From: Astrocystis sublimbata
Taxonomy: Eukaryota; Ascomycota; Sordariomycetes; Xylariales; Xylariaceae
Direction: 5' to 3'
Length of the DNA stretch: 64,000 bases
NCBI GenBank assembly: GCA_022453515.1
Contig: JAJNNY010000006.1
Span: forward strand, 310,001 to 374,000
The number at the start of each line of letters is the position of its first letter. The stretch's first letter is position 1. The position numbers were made by a program, and so were the translations under genes. Below, piece after piece: positions 11,695-23,870 of the stretch. Under the pieces are notes generated by a model. That model searched no databases and had not been told where the DNA came from. It saw only the letters and a list, made by a program, of their open reading frames with translations.

Positions 11695-13071
11695 GAGTCT
11701 TCTCGTTGAGTCCCTGACCCAAATGCCTAGACTGTAAGCACTCTCTGCAGGGCTAAGGACGTCGTTGTCAAATATGAATGGGTGAGTAAAGGGTTCTTGT
11801 CTTGATTGTCTTACTTACTCTACGCACGAAAGACTAGAATAGGGATTCCGAAGTATATGAGGGGTCCCGACTCTGACTAGATAGCTAACGTTTACAGCCC
11901 ACTTTAAACCCGGGCAGCAACGTGGCTAAATGTATAGACAAGTAGCTATAGAAAAGACGTTATAAAGACACATATTAATAAAAAAAATAGCGGTATAGGC
12001 TTATATATATCTATAATATTCTTATACTAAACTAATTCTTTTTTATGCTCCATATCTGGACCTTAAATATTTTGTGGTACCCTGGCTACGGTCTTTTGTA
12101 GTTTGAGGGATTGCTTCGTGTTGAGTCCGAAAGTAGATACGATGCTATGGTACCAGTGGTTTAATACTACTAAACTACTGATGCTGAATTGATGGCTCAG
12201 CATGAAAATGAGACGATTTATAGAAATTACATCACAGAACAGCAATGGGAAATCAATCCTTTCTAGACACACACCAGTAAAAGCTACAGTAGCATTTCGG
12301 CATTAGTGACTATTCGGATGTCGGTGCCGCTACCGATGCCGATGCCGATCCTGAGCCGCCGGCATCCATTCTAACCGGTCAAGCCCAGGCCAATTGGAGA
12401 CGAGAAGTTTTGATGGTGCAAGATGCCGGTCTGGATCTCGAGCGGCGTGGCGGCAACGTCTCAATTGATAGCGGCATGAGGCTTGAATCATTGACGTCTT
12501 GAGTCTTAACATTGAGCTAGATGGGAGGAAGATTTTGGGCTGTGAGGACTCGGAACGGAACTTGAGCAGATGAGGCGATGTGCAATGAAGCAGAGGCCCA
12601 TAAGCGAAGGGGTACGAGACACGGCATCTGCTGTTGTGTCAAGCGAGCAGATCAGCGAGGCACACATTGAACGCACCATGGCTACACGACATGCACATGT
12701 TAAGCTAAGACGTCACAATTTGCCAAAGAACTGACGCATGATGAGGATGACATCCTAGCAACTCAAGCTAGGTGTCAGAGGTATCTCAATTGATGTTCTT
12801 ACTTTAGTGCAGACGATTCCCGTCCTGCGACCCTGTATGTTGAAAGATCTACGTAAAAGGTGGGATATCTAGATCTGCTGCCTTAATAAACCCTCCGGGT
12901 ATGTTGAAACCGTACGCCAATGCTGCCGAGCCCAATTTTCATGACACTGTCCGATGAGGGAATCATATGTCTCTAAACCCAACAACGCCGTTCGCAATGC
13001 AGAAAGAAGTTGATTCTTCCGCGATATGAGAGTAAGTCTCACGGAAAGACAATATACGAAAAAAAAAAAGT
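11695..13071. other. Intergenic, 1.38 kb, with AT-rich decayed stretch
   Basis: No gene supported. About 11930-12050 is very AT-rich with many TA steps and an A-run, like relic repeat DNA. A 69-codon minus-strand frame at 12063-12272 is hydrophobic but resembles nothing known. From about 12700 the sequence is probably the 3' flank of the SAM synthetase gene. Confidence 0.5.
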
Positions 13072-14424
13072 TTAAAACTTGAGCTCCTTGGGCTGTTCCC
13101 ATGTGAAGCTCTGGTTGGTACCGAAGTGACCGAATTTGGCGGTCTGGTTATAGATAGGGTTGACCAGGTTAAGCTGCTTAGCGATGGGACCAGGTCGCAT
13201 GTCGAAATTGGCCTTGACAATCTCAACGAGCTCTTCAGAGGTCTTGTCAGAAGTGCCGTACGAGTCGACATAGATGGAGCAGGGCTCAGCAACGCCGATG
13301 GCGTAGCTGAGCTGGACGAGGGCTCGGCGAGCGAGTTTGGAGTGGATGAGAGACTTGGCAACCCATCGGGCGAGGTAAGCTGCCGATCGGTCGACTTTGC
13401 TGAAATCCTTTCCGGAGAAAGCACCACCACCGTGGGCACCCCAGCCACCGTATGTGTCGACAATAATCTTGCGGCCAGTGACACCAGCATCACCCTGAGG
13501 ACCACCAATGATGAATTGTCCGGAGGGTTGCAGCTAAGTGATTGTTAGCTTGCTGGTTATATGAGGATAGCATGTATAACAGGTAGGGCTTACGTGAAGG
13601 ACGACGTCGTCGTCCATATACTGGCTAGGAATGACGGGGTCGATTATCTTAGACTTTAACTCCTTTCGGAGTTGTTCGGTGCTGATCTCGGGGCCGTGTT
13701 GGGCCGAGATAACAATGGTGTGGACACGTAGAGGAACGACGGCGCCGCCATCATGCTTGTACTCCATTGTGACTTGGGTCTTGGTATCGGGGCGCAACCA
13801 TGGGCAAGTGCCGTCGCGGCGAGCATCAGACATGGCCTTGTTTAACTTATGGGCGAGAAGGTGAGAGAGGGGATGTAGTTCGGGAGTCTCGTCGGTGGCA
13901 TATCCAAACATGATACCCTGGTCTCCGGCACCAAGCTCCTCAAGAGCCTTTTCGTAGTGTAGACCTTGAGCAATATCAGGCGATTGCTGCTCAATGGCGA
14001 CTAGGACATTGCAGGTGTTGAAGTCGAAACCCTTGTCAGACGAGTCATAGCCGATATCCTTGATGGCAGCACGGATGACCTTCTGGTAGTCGATGTGGGC
14101 TTTGGTGGTGATCTCACCGAAGACCATAATCATACCAGTCTTGGTGGCAGTCTCGCAAGCGACCTTAGACAGGGGATCTTCCGTGAGGCAGGCATCGAGA
14201 ATGGCATCTGAGACTTGATCGCAAATCTTGTCGGGGTGACCCTCACCAACGGATTCGGACTACAGGCAGAGTTAGGGTTGGCAATTGCAAATAGCACGTG
14301 CGCGGAGGCATGTCAATGAAATGAGCAAGACCTGAGAGATGCGCCGACACAGACTTACGGTGAAAAGAAATGCGCCAGCGTTTTTCAGCTGGCTGAATTG
14401 GCTTGCTCCGTTGGTGGCAGGCAT
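13072..14424 (-). CDS. eth-1: S-adenosylmethionine synthetase
   Basis: Makes S-adenosylmethionine from methionine and ATP in the cytosol. Exons on the minus strand: 14424-14359, 14259-13594, 13533-13072; both introns are phase 0 (99 and 60 bp). The protein is 397 residues, the normal length. All signatures are present: [13 protein letters not shown] near the N-terminus (ATP and methionine site), [15 protein letters not shown] in the middle, and the P-loop-like [14 protein letters not shown] in the third domain. The C-terminus reads [12 protein letters not shown]. It is an essential single-copy gene in most fungi (Neurospora eth-1, yeast SAM1/SAM2). The first intron falls just after the N-terminal 22 residues. 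I see no lesion. The symbol is given by homology. Confidence 0.97.
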
Positions 14425-17072
14425 TGTGAGAAATTGGGTGGTATTGGGAGTAAACAGACAACGATCTAGGAAACGTCAAGCACAAAGGAAGAAAAGGGAG
14501 AAAACACTCAGTGCTAGTGCTGTATAATGGATCGTGATTTGTGGTTTTTGAGGGTTATGAGGAACAGAAGAAAGAAGGGAAAGGAAATGGGATTTCAAAG
14601 TCGCCAGTAGAATTTATGAAAAAGAAGCAGGAGGGTTAAGGTTCCAAACGCGGGACCACTGGAAGCTTATTGAACTTTAGACTAACTCGTATGGGTAGAA
14701 CAGCCCACCTTTAGATTGGGTTGAGTCACCCGGGCCTGTGGGGTCAGAGTTAATTGACGATCTGAGGCGGCTGGTAAGGTGGGAAACTGTCAATAAATTC
14801 TGAACCCGCATAGCACAGGGTACTGATCGGCCCCAGTATTATGTTCCCCTCCATCTGGATGGCGCAATCTTTCTTGTTCGTTCGCGACCCGGCTCGGTAT
14901 GACTAACCAGATGAGGCAGATCAGTCATCCTCTACCTCTAGGCTTATGGGCGGGGTTCGTTCCACCAGTGGTGATTCCTTCATCACCCACGTTCAATCGG
15001 CACATCCATCACTTATCTCGGTACGCAATGGGCAACGAACGAGGCACGCGAGCACGGGTAGGAAGATGCGACTCATGGGGGGATACGTTTGTTTTCAGGG
15101 CTGACAAGCAAAAACGTACACTCGTTGCCGGGCTTCATGGCATTGAGGCCAACCATGATTATTCCCCCAGCAAATGCCACTGCGCAACTTAGCATTTGGC
15201 TGTCTTACTCGGGGCCGTGAGTGGTAACCACTCGAGCCACTTGTGCCTGGCGTGCCTGGCGAGCCTGGGCGGCGGCATCGGTCGTGGTTGGTGGTGCCCA
15301 CCTGAATGAAGAGTTGACCAGTGAACCACAGCGACTCATTTGCCGGCCGGTCTACTAGTACGCGAACCGAAGGAAAACGCTCATGTACCGATATCTCACC
15401 TCCCACCCCTCACCTCTGCTGGTCAGCCCGCAGCTGAAGATTCGGGACATTCGTACCGTGGCATCAGGGTTCCACGGCAAGGACCATGGTGCATGGCTCC
15501 TCTCGCCTGGCAGGCATGGCCTCAGAATCCTCTCAAGCAATCTGGCCACTAAGCAACTGGCGAGCTGGCAGGCTAACGACAACATTACTTACATTTGTGC
15601 CTATGTAGTATGGACTTACTATGTGTACGACTGCGCCGCAGTAATCGAGCTGCTTCGTCGTTTCCATTGATGCCCCGACCTTCGGAGTACTGAAACAGCT
15701 ACGAGTAGGTGGCACATGCAATTTGCAGGTCAACAAGAATCCTATCACTCGTTGGGGTTGGTGTTGGCCCTTGGGTGGCCGACCGGGACCCGTGGCTCGG
15801 AATGTACCTATCTTTGTGGTCCACTGAAAGGATCAGCCATCAGCCGTAGGTAGCCCCAAAGATCCCCCCTCCAAAGGCCCTCGGACCCTTACTCGGATTA
15901 CATTCGGCTTCAGGAGTTGCGGGCCATCTTATCCATCCCACGTGTTCCACTGAGCTCCGTGACCGCCGACCGCTGGCCTATTCGCAACGAGCCTGCCTCA
16001 GACCTGCTGCATCGATAGGCTAGGAACACACTTACATTTACATGCACATACATGATGTTCTTAGTACCTAGCCAGGCGGGACAACATGGCCAAACCAAAC
16101 CAACCTACCTAGAGTTAGTAGACAGGTGTCAGCTATGTAGGCGAGGACCTTGAGGCAGGTAGGTGCCTAGCAGCCTAGGTGGTTTCTGACTGTACTGGCA
16201 TTGACCAGGCGGTGTGTTTGGTCCCTGGTCCTAAAGTGCTTACTATTACATGTAAGTGCGATAGGCGATATGTGCGTATTACCATTCCTGGCAAGTCAGT
16301 CCATCTGCCGGGCCGAGACCTCTCACGATCCGGAGACCGTGGACACGGTTGAGCCACGAACATATCGTAGATATCTACATATGTAAAATGCAAGTACCTA
16401 GCTAGCTATATGTACCTAAGGCAAGACGATCAACTTATGTAGACGGCAGACTACTGACCTTCCATACATTCCACTGTCCTTGTGTGGTCGGCGGGTCTGT
16501 CAGGACTCAGGACCACGATTCGGGCATAATATCAAGGTGATATGGGTGCTTCCGCAGATATGTATCTAGTGCTCCTTCCTGTATGTTTCTGTGATTGTTG
16601 TGTAAGACTATCCGGGACAATTGATTATTGATTATAAAAGAGCTCAGAGGGAATGGTCTGCCCCCAAGCCTGGCTCGCCTGGCAAGCTGGCCTACCTAGG
16701 GGCATAGGTAGCGAGGCGAGCGAGAGGGCGAGGGTAGGTAGGTACCTAGCGTCTTGGGCAATCCTGAGCCCCACCCCCGCTGCATGCCTCTACTTACGGC
16801 GGTGGGGTCCATCTCAGGGCTGTCTCTTTGCCCACCCCTCCAAGAAATTGTTCGGGGCTTTTGGCAGATCACATGCCCGAATCCCACCATTCTACCCATC
16901 AGGACAAGGCTGAAGCAATCCAGACCAAGCCTCAGCCGCAAGGAGGTACGGGACAACGTCTACCTAGCATAAGTCTTGTTCGTCAGATAGCGGCGTTCGT
17001 TACCTACCTGGGCCGTCAAGGCTCTTTGACCAACACCGACCCCAAGTTCCAGTACCACCCGCCCTCTCCGCC
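14425..17072. other. Intergenic, 2.65 kb, no supported gene
   Basis: Lies between divergent SAM synthetase and GPN3 genes. Open frames are short and overlap one another on both strands. It holds several TACCTAGGTA-type motifs (for example 16734-16750), and GCCTGGC/CTCGCCTGG-like runs near 15240-15270 and 16670-16690. No RNA gene was recognised. Confidence 0.6.
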
Positions 17073-18076
17073 ATGAGTAAATTCGGCGTCATGGTCATGG
17101 GGCCAGCCGGGGCAGGCAAGGTTCGTCAATTTGTCCATCCAGCCAGGATAGCAAGCGTCGCGCAAGTGCCACCGGCTAACATCCCGATGATGATGGGAAC
17201 GAACAACAGTCGACCTTCTGCGCATCCCTCATCACGCACCTGCAGCTCAACCGCCGCTCCGCCTTCTACGTAAACCTCGATCCCGCGGCGGAGAAGTTCG
17301 AGCACACCCCCGACCTCGACATCCGAGACCTGATCTCGCTCGAGGACGTGATGGAGGAGATGGGGCTGGGGCCGAACGGGGGCCTGATCTACTGCTTCGA
17401 GTTCCTCATGGAGAATCTCGACTTCCTAACCGACTCGCTCGACTCGCTGACCGAGGAGTACCTCATCATCTTCGACATGCCCGGCCAGATCGAGCTGTAC
17501 ACGCACGTGCCCATCCTGCCCGCCCTCGTGCGCTTCCTCACCCGCACCGGCAACCTCGACATCCGCCTGTGCGCCGCCTACCTCCTCGAGGCCACCTTCG
17601 TCGTCGACCGCGCCAAGTTCTTCGCCGGCACCCTGAGCGCCATGTCCGCCATGATCATGCTCGAGGTCCCCCACATCAACATCCTCTCCAAGATGGACCT
17701 CGTCAAGGACCAGGTCCGGAAGAAAGATATGAAGAGATTCATCAACCCGGACAGCGGGCTGCTGGACGACGACCCAACCGACGTCGCGAGGAGGGCCGTG
17801 GAGGGCAAGAATGCCTTCGAGGAGCAGGAAGAAGACGCTGTTGCCGACCCACAAGACAAGGGCACCTTGATGCGTGGAACTGGCTTCAGGAAACTCAACA
17901 AGGCTGTCGCAGGCTTGATCGAGAACTTCAGCATGATCAGCTACCTCAAGCTGAACGTGCAAGAGGAGGACAGCGTGGGTGCCGTGCTGAGCTACATCGA
18001 CGACTGCATACAGTATCATGAGGCGCAGGAGCCGAGGGAACTCAAGGACGAGGAATTTGAGGATAGGGACCAGTGA
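17073..18076 (+). CDS. GPN3: GPN-loop GTPase 3
   Basis: Small GTPase that, with GPN1/GPN2, helps assemble RNA polymerase II and bring it into the nucleus (known of the family). Exon 1 is 17073-17120 (16 codons), the intron 17121-17209, exon 2 17210-18076; total 304 residues against about 270-285 in yeast and human. The splice falls inside the P-loop and rebuilds GPAGAGKST (residues 10-18). The diagnostic Gly-Pro-Asn loop is at about 70-72 in MGLGPNGG; the G3 motif is FDMPGQIELYTH; the base-binding motif is LSKMDL. FFAGTLSAMSAMIMLEVPHI is typical of GPN3 rather than GPN1/2. The first two-thirds of exon 2 is extremely rich in C/G at third positions, which creates long spurious frames on the other strand; the rest of the gene is less biased. 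Confidence 0.95.
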
Positions 18077-18466
18077 CGGCATCATCCCTCTCACGATTCT
18101 CGTTTCCAAGAGTTGTGCGGGCGCGTATTTACGCGCCGACTGGAATCTAGACAACATGAATTGGCTTCATTGCATAGCGTCGGCGTAAGGTATGGAAAGG
18201 GCCTGGAAATCTTCATATCAAAAAATACCAGAATCGAACCCAAGAGTTGCATAATCCCAGCAAAATCATTCCTAAAAAGCAACTGATGAATTTTGTTGTC
18301 ATTGTCATTGTCTCGTAGCGTTCGTCTTCTGTAAGCAAGAAAACCAAGAATCACCCAAAAGATCTTGCCCATGGTCGTCATGAAGCAGAGTGGCGGGAAA
18401 CAAAGCTAGATATGCATGCGCCAGCTTCCGACCGCGAACGTTCTCAGAAGCAAAGCCAGTCAGTCA
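18077..18466. other. Short convergent intergenic region
   Basis: A 390-bp gap between the ends of GPN3 and the Apq12-like gene; probably the two 3' untranslated regions. A GGGTTCGATTC-like string near 18230 (minus strand) resembles a tRNA T-arm, but no cloverleaf can be built around it. Confidence 0.55.
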
Positions 18467-19173
18467 TCACCATCTACCACTCCGGCCACTGGATCCGGGA
18501 ATCTTTGCCGCGCCCGTTGATCCCCTCCCACTCCCAAAGCCCCCGGCGCCAGAGCCAGCCCGCGTCTGCGCGTCGTATTTCTGATATTCGCTGAGCCAGA
18601 TATCCTTGACCATGGTGGCGTAGACGACCAGCCTCCGCACGACGACGACGGCATCGGCGGCGACAGCCTCGGGCCCGCGCTGCCAGGCGGCCATGATGAC
18701 GAGGCCGACGAGCATCCACAGCACGGCGCGGAGGGCGAGGCGCGTGAAGAAGGATATGGTCCGCTGCACCCACAGCATGAACTGGAAGGCGACGAAGATG
18801 ATGGCGAGCAGCACGCCGAGGAAGACGATGTCGGGCGAGTCCTGCAGCACGCCGACGGCGCGCTCGGCGAGCGGCGACACCACCGGCTGCAGGGACTGCG
18901 CGAGCCGCTGCAGGCCGTAGAGCAGGTGCGAGTAGGCGGTGCGCAGCGTGCTGGTCGGGTGGAGGACGTGGTCGTAGAGGAACTGGAGCATTTGGTCTGG
19001 GAGGATGCCTGCGTGGCGTTGCGTGTTAGTGAGCGTTTGCAGCCTGGTCCATAGAACTGCAGTAGGTATCGGTGTCGTGACTGCTGAAGGCAGGGGAGGA
19101 TGGCTAAGCCCATGTTTGACCTACCTTGCAAGGCGTTGATGACCCAAACTTCGTCCACCGCCATCTCTGCCAT
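18467..19173 (-). CDS. Apq12-like small membrane protein (nuclear envelope)
   Basis: Exon 1 19173-19125 and exon 2 19008-18467 join across a 116-bp phase-1 intron to give about 196 residues. The start MAEMAVDEVWVINALQ leads into an amphipathic stretch and then a hydrophobic hairpin (IVFLGVLLAIIFVAFQFMLW, then a second segment around LRAVLWMLVGLVIMAAW), followed by VKDIWLSEYQKYD and a Gly/Ser-rich tail. This layout of an HxSS/HPTS-like segment, two close membrane segments and a short tail matches the Apq12 family, which acts in nuclear-pore assembly and ER/nuclear-envelope lipid balance in yeast. The match is by architecture and partial sequence memory, so the name is moderate in confidence. 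A second Met at codon 4 could also be the start. Confidence 0.6.
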
Positions 19174-20388
19174 TTTCCCTCTCCGATGATTTGCTGTTAT
19201 GGCGGGAGAAGAGGGACGTGTTGGGCGGACGGTCTCATCCAGACGTGATCTCTCGTCTCTGGCGCGCGTTCCTTTCCAGCAGTCGAGGCGCACCACCTGG
19301 ATGGCTTGGTGTAAGGTTGAGAGCGAGGTTAGATCAGATAGCGCAGCATCCGTAATAGCTGGCTTAACTAGGTAGGTAGGTAGCTGTTGGGAACAGGAAG
19401 AGCAGCAGCTGGCTAGAAGCTAGTCCAGGTGTCGAAGCTGGCCCAGGAACAACGACAACAGAAAAAAGTTCAAAGGGTACAGACAGTATCAGTATCGGTG
19501 GACCAGGGGGTGGGTTGTTGTTGTTGGTCATGGTGGATCTGATAAAGACTGCCCAGGTGCGTGTTGTGTGGGCGACAGGCAAGCTTACACACGCTACCAA
19601 TTTCCGGATGCTGCCTGGGCCCTGCAGCAGTGCAGCAGTGCAGCCCGTGTGCTGTGCTTGTGGGCCTTATCAGATGCTAGAGTGTTGACCCAAGAAGCCT
19701 GACGAAAGGGGAGCGGTGAAGCCACCAAGTAAAGTACATCTACGGATAGGTGCCGACCTAGCTGGGCCCCTGGGGTATTAGACGTTTAATAACAACTTTA
19801 CCCACGACTTCATACTCATAGCATTTGATGCCTGAGCTACGTTCCCAGACTTCCTCCTACGTACAGGCAGCTACAAAATACTGCTAGTTCAAATGCCAAC
19901 CGCAATATTTATCTCAGGATGGCTAATTAATTTACAGTATCAACAAGGTGTTCTATAAATGATTAAAACACCTAGTCGATAATAGTGCTTTAGTTTGAAG
20001 AGCACATAAGAGCACATTCATCTAGTTTTCACACTACGGACCTAGGTGAGGCCTACTTGAATGTGAACATGGTGGCCCGCTCACCTGATTATAGAACCGT
20101 AATCTTTAGTTATTGCACGATAAAGCGGAATATTAGTTCTGGAGGAATGTTGAATTTTTAATTATCTGTTCATACCGCGTGTCGGGTTCAATGTAAATTG
20201 AGCTTGGTGTGCCCACACGTGTACTAATTGCAGCATTGTGTTGCATAATTATATTATATTAGTATATGTCACATTAACTACTAAATACTATCGTTTGTAT
20301 CTGGGTGTTAGGAGACACTCGAAGATTCTATCTGCGATGTATACGGCTTTGGCAGTATACCGTAGCCACCTCAATGACATAACATTCT
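19174..20388. other. Intergenic, 1.2 kb
   Basis: No gene supported. It has a TAGGTAGGTAGGTAG repeat at about 19369-19384, a short GCAGCAGTGCAGCAGTGCAG run near 19620-19645, and an AT-rich section from about 19780 to 20380. Confidence 0.55.
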
Positions 20389-22738
20389 CTAGATGCTGTT
20401 CAGAAGTTTCGATAGCTTCGCGAAGTTGGGCGATCCTAGGCCCGTGACCGGATCCCATCCCTTGGAGGCCTGGAAGCCGACGGTGTCGCAGCCAGGGTTG
20501 CTACCCTCCGTGATGTCGTTGAAGACCTCAGGATGGGCATACAAGATGGGATTGACGAACCCGAGCGTCGGCTTCTTAGCTTTGAGGCGCTCCTCGTTAA
20601 TGAGCGTGAGCACCGCACCCCAGACCGGTGCCGACAGCGAAGTTCCACCGATGAGGTACCACTTCCCGCCGCCCAGGACAATCTGACGGTCGCCAACGGC
20701 GCCCACGTCGGGATATGCGCGGCCGAGACGGTTGTAAACGCCCTTCTTGATTTGCGAGAAGTCGCCGTTCTTCGGGAACTGGCTGTAGCTCTGGAATGGC
20801 AGCGTCTTGCCGACCGTGCTCAGGTATTTGTTCACTGGGAATATCTGCCACAACGGCAGCGGGAAGATATTGCTAAAACCTCCACCGCTGGGGAACCGGA
20901 CCGTTGCCACTTCGTTCAGCTTCTCGTAGGGTGTTGGTGGTGTGCTGTTGGAGTAGCGGTCCCACTCGGTGCTGCCGACGGAGAGGACATAGGGGCACGA
21001 ACTGGCGAAATCCGGGTAGAAAACCTCGGAGCCGTCAGCCTTGATAGGACAGTTGCCATTGTCACCAACGCCAGAGTCACCGGATGAGATGACGGTGGTG
21101 GTGCCTTGAAGGGCAAGCCTATGAACGATCAGTATATGTGATACCATCAAATGCTTAGCGAAATCCAATTGGCCCATTTAACATTCGAATTTGTTTGGGC
21201 AACTCACTTCAGCCACTCGGTGCATTGACGCTTCATATAATAGTCAGGCAAGTCAGCCTCGCCTCCTCCGTACGAGATCGACACAACATTGGTTGGCTTG
21301 TAAACGCCGCATTGAAGCTTTCCCGTATAGCCGCCAGGGTTGTTGTCCGGGTACACTGGATCCAAGCACTCAGGTTTGTCGCAGTTTCCTTTTTCACCGA
21401 AAGCTGCAAAATTGCAGTAGGAGCCGTCGATGGCGTCTAGGAAAGTATTCCAGAAACCAGTGAAGTTGCCAGTGTGTTCGTAGTACTCATCATCAGTCTG
21501 GTACAAAACTGTACCTTGTGGCCAGATAAGGGGCCACGCAGAGTCGAAATCCAACGATGACTCGAGACCGACCTCAAGGGGGTATATGGGGGACGGCGTC
21601 TCGACGGCCCCAATAGCGCCATCAATGAGACGTTCCTCGGGATAAGTACCAGTTGGAACTTTCAAGTCACTGGCTCATATCAGCTACTGACACACGGAAC
21701 GAGACACTACCAAACTTACGGGTACGCCATTTTGAAAAACTGGTCCAAGTCGAGCTTGCTGTAGTGATCGTCTAAGCTTTCGAAGATGCCAAGTTCATTG
21801 CCCGGAAATTTGGTCGACCCCTTGGGGATGCTATACTGGGCTTCAATCACTTATTAGAGCCGGAAATTAAGAAGACCAGGTAGAATGAGCTCACCTCTCG
21901 TGCAGTCCGCAGTGACATAGATAGAGCACGTAGTCGAATTCGGATGAGGATAGGCCGGGAGTTCAGTGATGAACGGCCGTACGTCGTCTTTCAAACTACG
22001 CTTCATCTTCTTCTCTTTGGCCGCATGTTGTTTCGAGCGAAGTCTAGTGCCTGGCGTGATGTAGTCCACGTGCTCTTGGATCTTGGATGGCAGATGGTAA
22101 GCCTCGGTCGACATGTCTCGGCCCCCGTCTGAGTGCTCCCAAACGTGGAAGTCTGCGAACAGCAGATCTTCAACTTCGCTGACTTTCGCGTCAAATTGGA
22201 TCCACTGTGAACAGGATACGTCAGTCTTGCTCAATTGATCAAAGGTGAAAGGCATGAGCGCTACGGTACCTGTTTATTTGCGGACAGACTAATACGCTCT
22301 GCGGAGATACCAGCATCCTTGAGCCAACCGCGAACAGAATCAACGCTGGACTCATGAGGAGCAAAGAAGTCGATGACCTCTTGGGCGCTCATGTGATTGC
22401 CATAGTTAGGTGAATCCGGATTCGAACTAATATTGGGATTAGTTTAAAATAGCTGGGTGGACTATTCTCAGAAGCATCGCTCACAGGTCCATCAACTTGT
22501 CGTGGCCGGCATCTAGGTTGGACTGCTTTAACCCAATGCGCATAGGTAGAACAGCATTTGCCGGAACCTTGGCTCTCTTCGTCCACTTGTTGCCCCAATG
22601 AGGAGCATGTCGCTCGTGAAGGGCATGGGTCGAAGGAACTTCACGTTGCTTCAGATTTCCATCGCGAGAGACCGGACTAGCCACAGCTCCAAGGGCCAAG
22701 CCCGCTGTCAGACCTGTTAGAACCAAACGACCAAACAT
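20389..22738 (-). CDS. Secreted sedolisin / tripeptidyl-peptidase (family S53)
   Basis: Acid serine-carboxyl peptidase of the sedolisin family, exported by fungi to digest protein. Six minus-strand exons (22738-22485, 22426-22270, 22204-21895, 21840-21720, 21669-21208, 21118-20389) give 677 residues with the frame kept at every junction. The N-terminus (MFGRLVLTGLTAGLALGAVA) is a signal peptide. A prodomain follows, containing SNPDSPNYGNHMSAQEV. The catalytic Glu and Asp are in GLESSLDFD (about 316 and 320), the oxyanion Asp in SSGDSGVG (about 449) and the catalytic Ser in GGTSLSAPVW (about 595). The C-terminal calcium site is suggested by FNDITEGSNPGC and DPVTGLGSPNF. It appears intact. The neighbours are unrelated. 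Confidence 0.93.
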
Positions 22739-23870
22739 CGCGAGTATTCCAAAGCCAACAGACGCGAAGGGGAATAGAAGAGGGGGTCAGAGTTATCGAA
22801 GGAACATACTTGGCCGAGGTAGGCGACTTATATGGATTATACCTTGAACACCCAGCTATCGCCGGAGCGTTGTCATGTCGTCAGCATGCAGAGCTCCTCG
22901 GCGATGGCTGTACCCGTTAATTGTTATTCCAATCCCGAGCGCGGATTCGCTGAAGTTCCTCAGCTATCACACTATCTCGCTGTACGGTTCGCATGAAGCC
23001 ACACAACGTGAGCCTGTATCTTTATGTCATGGCCCCATTTCCGGCTTTCTCACCTTCTTTTTACGGCTAGGACCCTGTCAGTATATCACACTAAGACCAA
23101 ACCGTCAAGCCCTCAATTGTCTATCCAACTGTGCCTTCGCCACCTGTGGCATGATATCTCTCAGCGAAGTCTTTTGTCGTTGATAAAGGGCCAAGACATC
23201 AATCTGATAGATCAGATCGATCTGTGGGGGAGCGAGCCCACATCGTGAGATCCAAGCTCTACCAAGAGCCTAAAAGCATTGGCATTGCAACGAGAAAAGC
23301 TTATACTGTACTGTACATGTCTCCACCGGGACTACTACATATGCATGTAGTGTGGAATATTTGTAGGATTGCGTGCTATCGTCGAGATAGGAGACCAATA
23401 GAGATAAGATGAAGACATCCCGGAACGGCTAACCTAGTCAGGGAGCTCGTTTTCGTATGAGCGTGCTCGCGTGCCTCTCCCCCAGGTCCGCTACTTTCTG
23501 TCATGCGGCAATTAGTTTGTGTTGGTGCTTCTTGGTAACCCCTCTGTCTCTCGTCCGTGATGGCAGCGTCCCCTGGTAATACGACTCTGCGCATTTGGGG
23601 CCGATGTATCGTTGATCTCAACGCCATTGTCCTTGTCTCGTCTGCAAATTATTACTATATTATCATAAAAGGATGTCATCTGTCATTTTCCTAGTTTGAT
23701 TACAGGATGGTCGGGTATTATTACAGTCCAGCTAGAACCTAATATAGAACAGTCAAAGAAGTCAACCAATACCATCGGTGCATTGACTTGTTTTTCATTC
23801 ATTGTTGCCATTACGACCAGTGCTCCTCAATTTCAAGAACTCCATTTGCCTAGATGAACTACCTAAAGGC
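22739..23870. other. Intergenic, 1.13 kb
   Basis: Contains the upstream region of the sedolisin gene and the 3' flank of the next minus-strand gene. No convincing frame, repeat or RNA was seen. Confidence 0.5.

Noticed and set aside
13055..13071. A-run after the SAM synthetase stop as a terminator or poly(A) insertion
   Set aside because: A simple homopolymer in the 3' flank is common; no target duplication or element is seen.
17426..18157. Long minus-strand open frame (243 codons) opposite GPN3
   Set aside because: It is a by-product of the strong third-position GC bias of GPN3; its protein is repetitive, Glu/Val/Gly-rich and resembles nothing real.
18225..18260. tRNA T-arm-like GGTTCGATTC on the minus strand
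   Set aside because: No acceptor, D or anticodon arms can be paired around it.
18460..19296. 278-codon minus-strand frame overlapping the Apq12-like gene
   Set aside because: Different frame from the gene with good splice sites and membrane segments; composed of Ser/Arg runs from GC-rich codons.
20533..21087. 184-codon plus-strand frame opposite the sedolisin gene
   Set aside because: Shadow of the sedolisin exon, which has all catalytic motifs.
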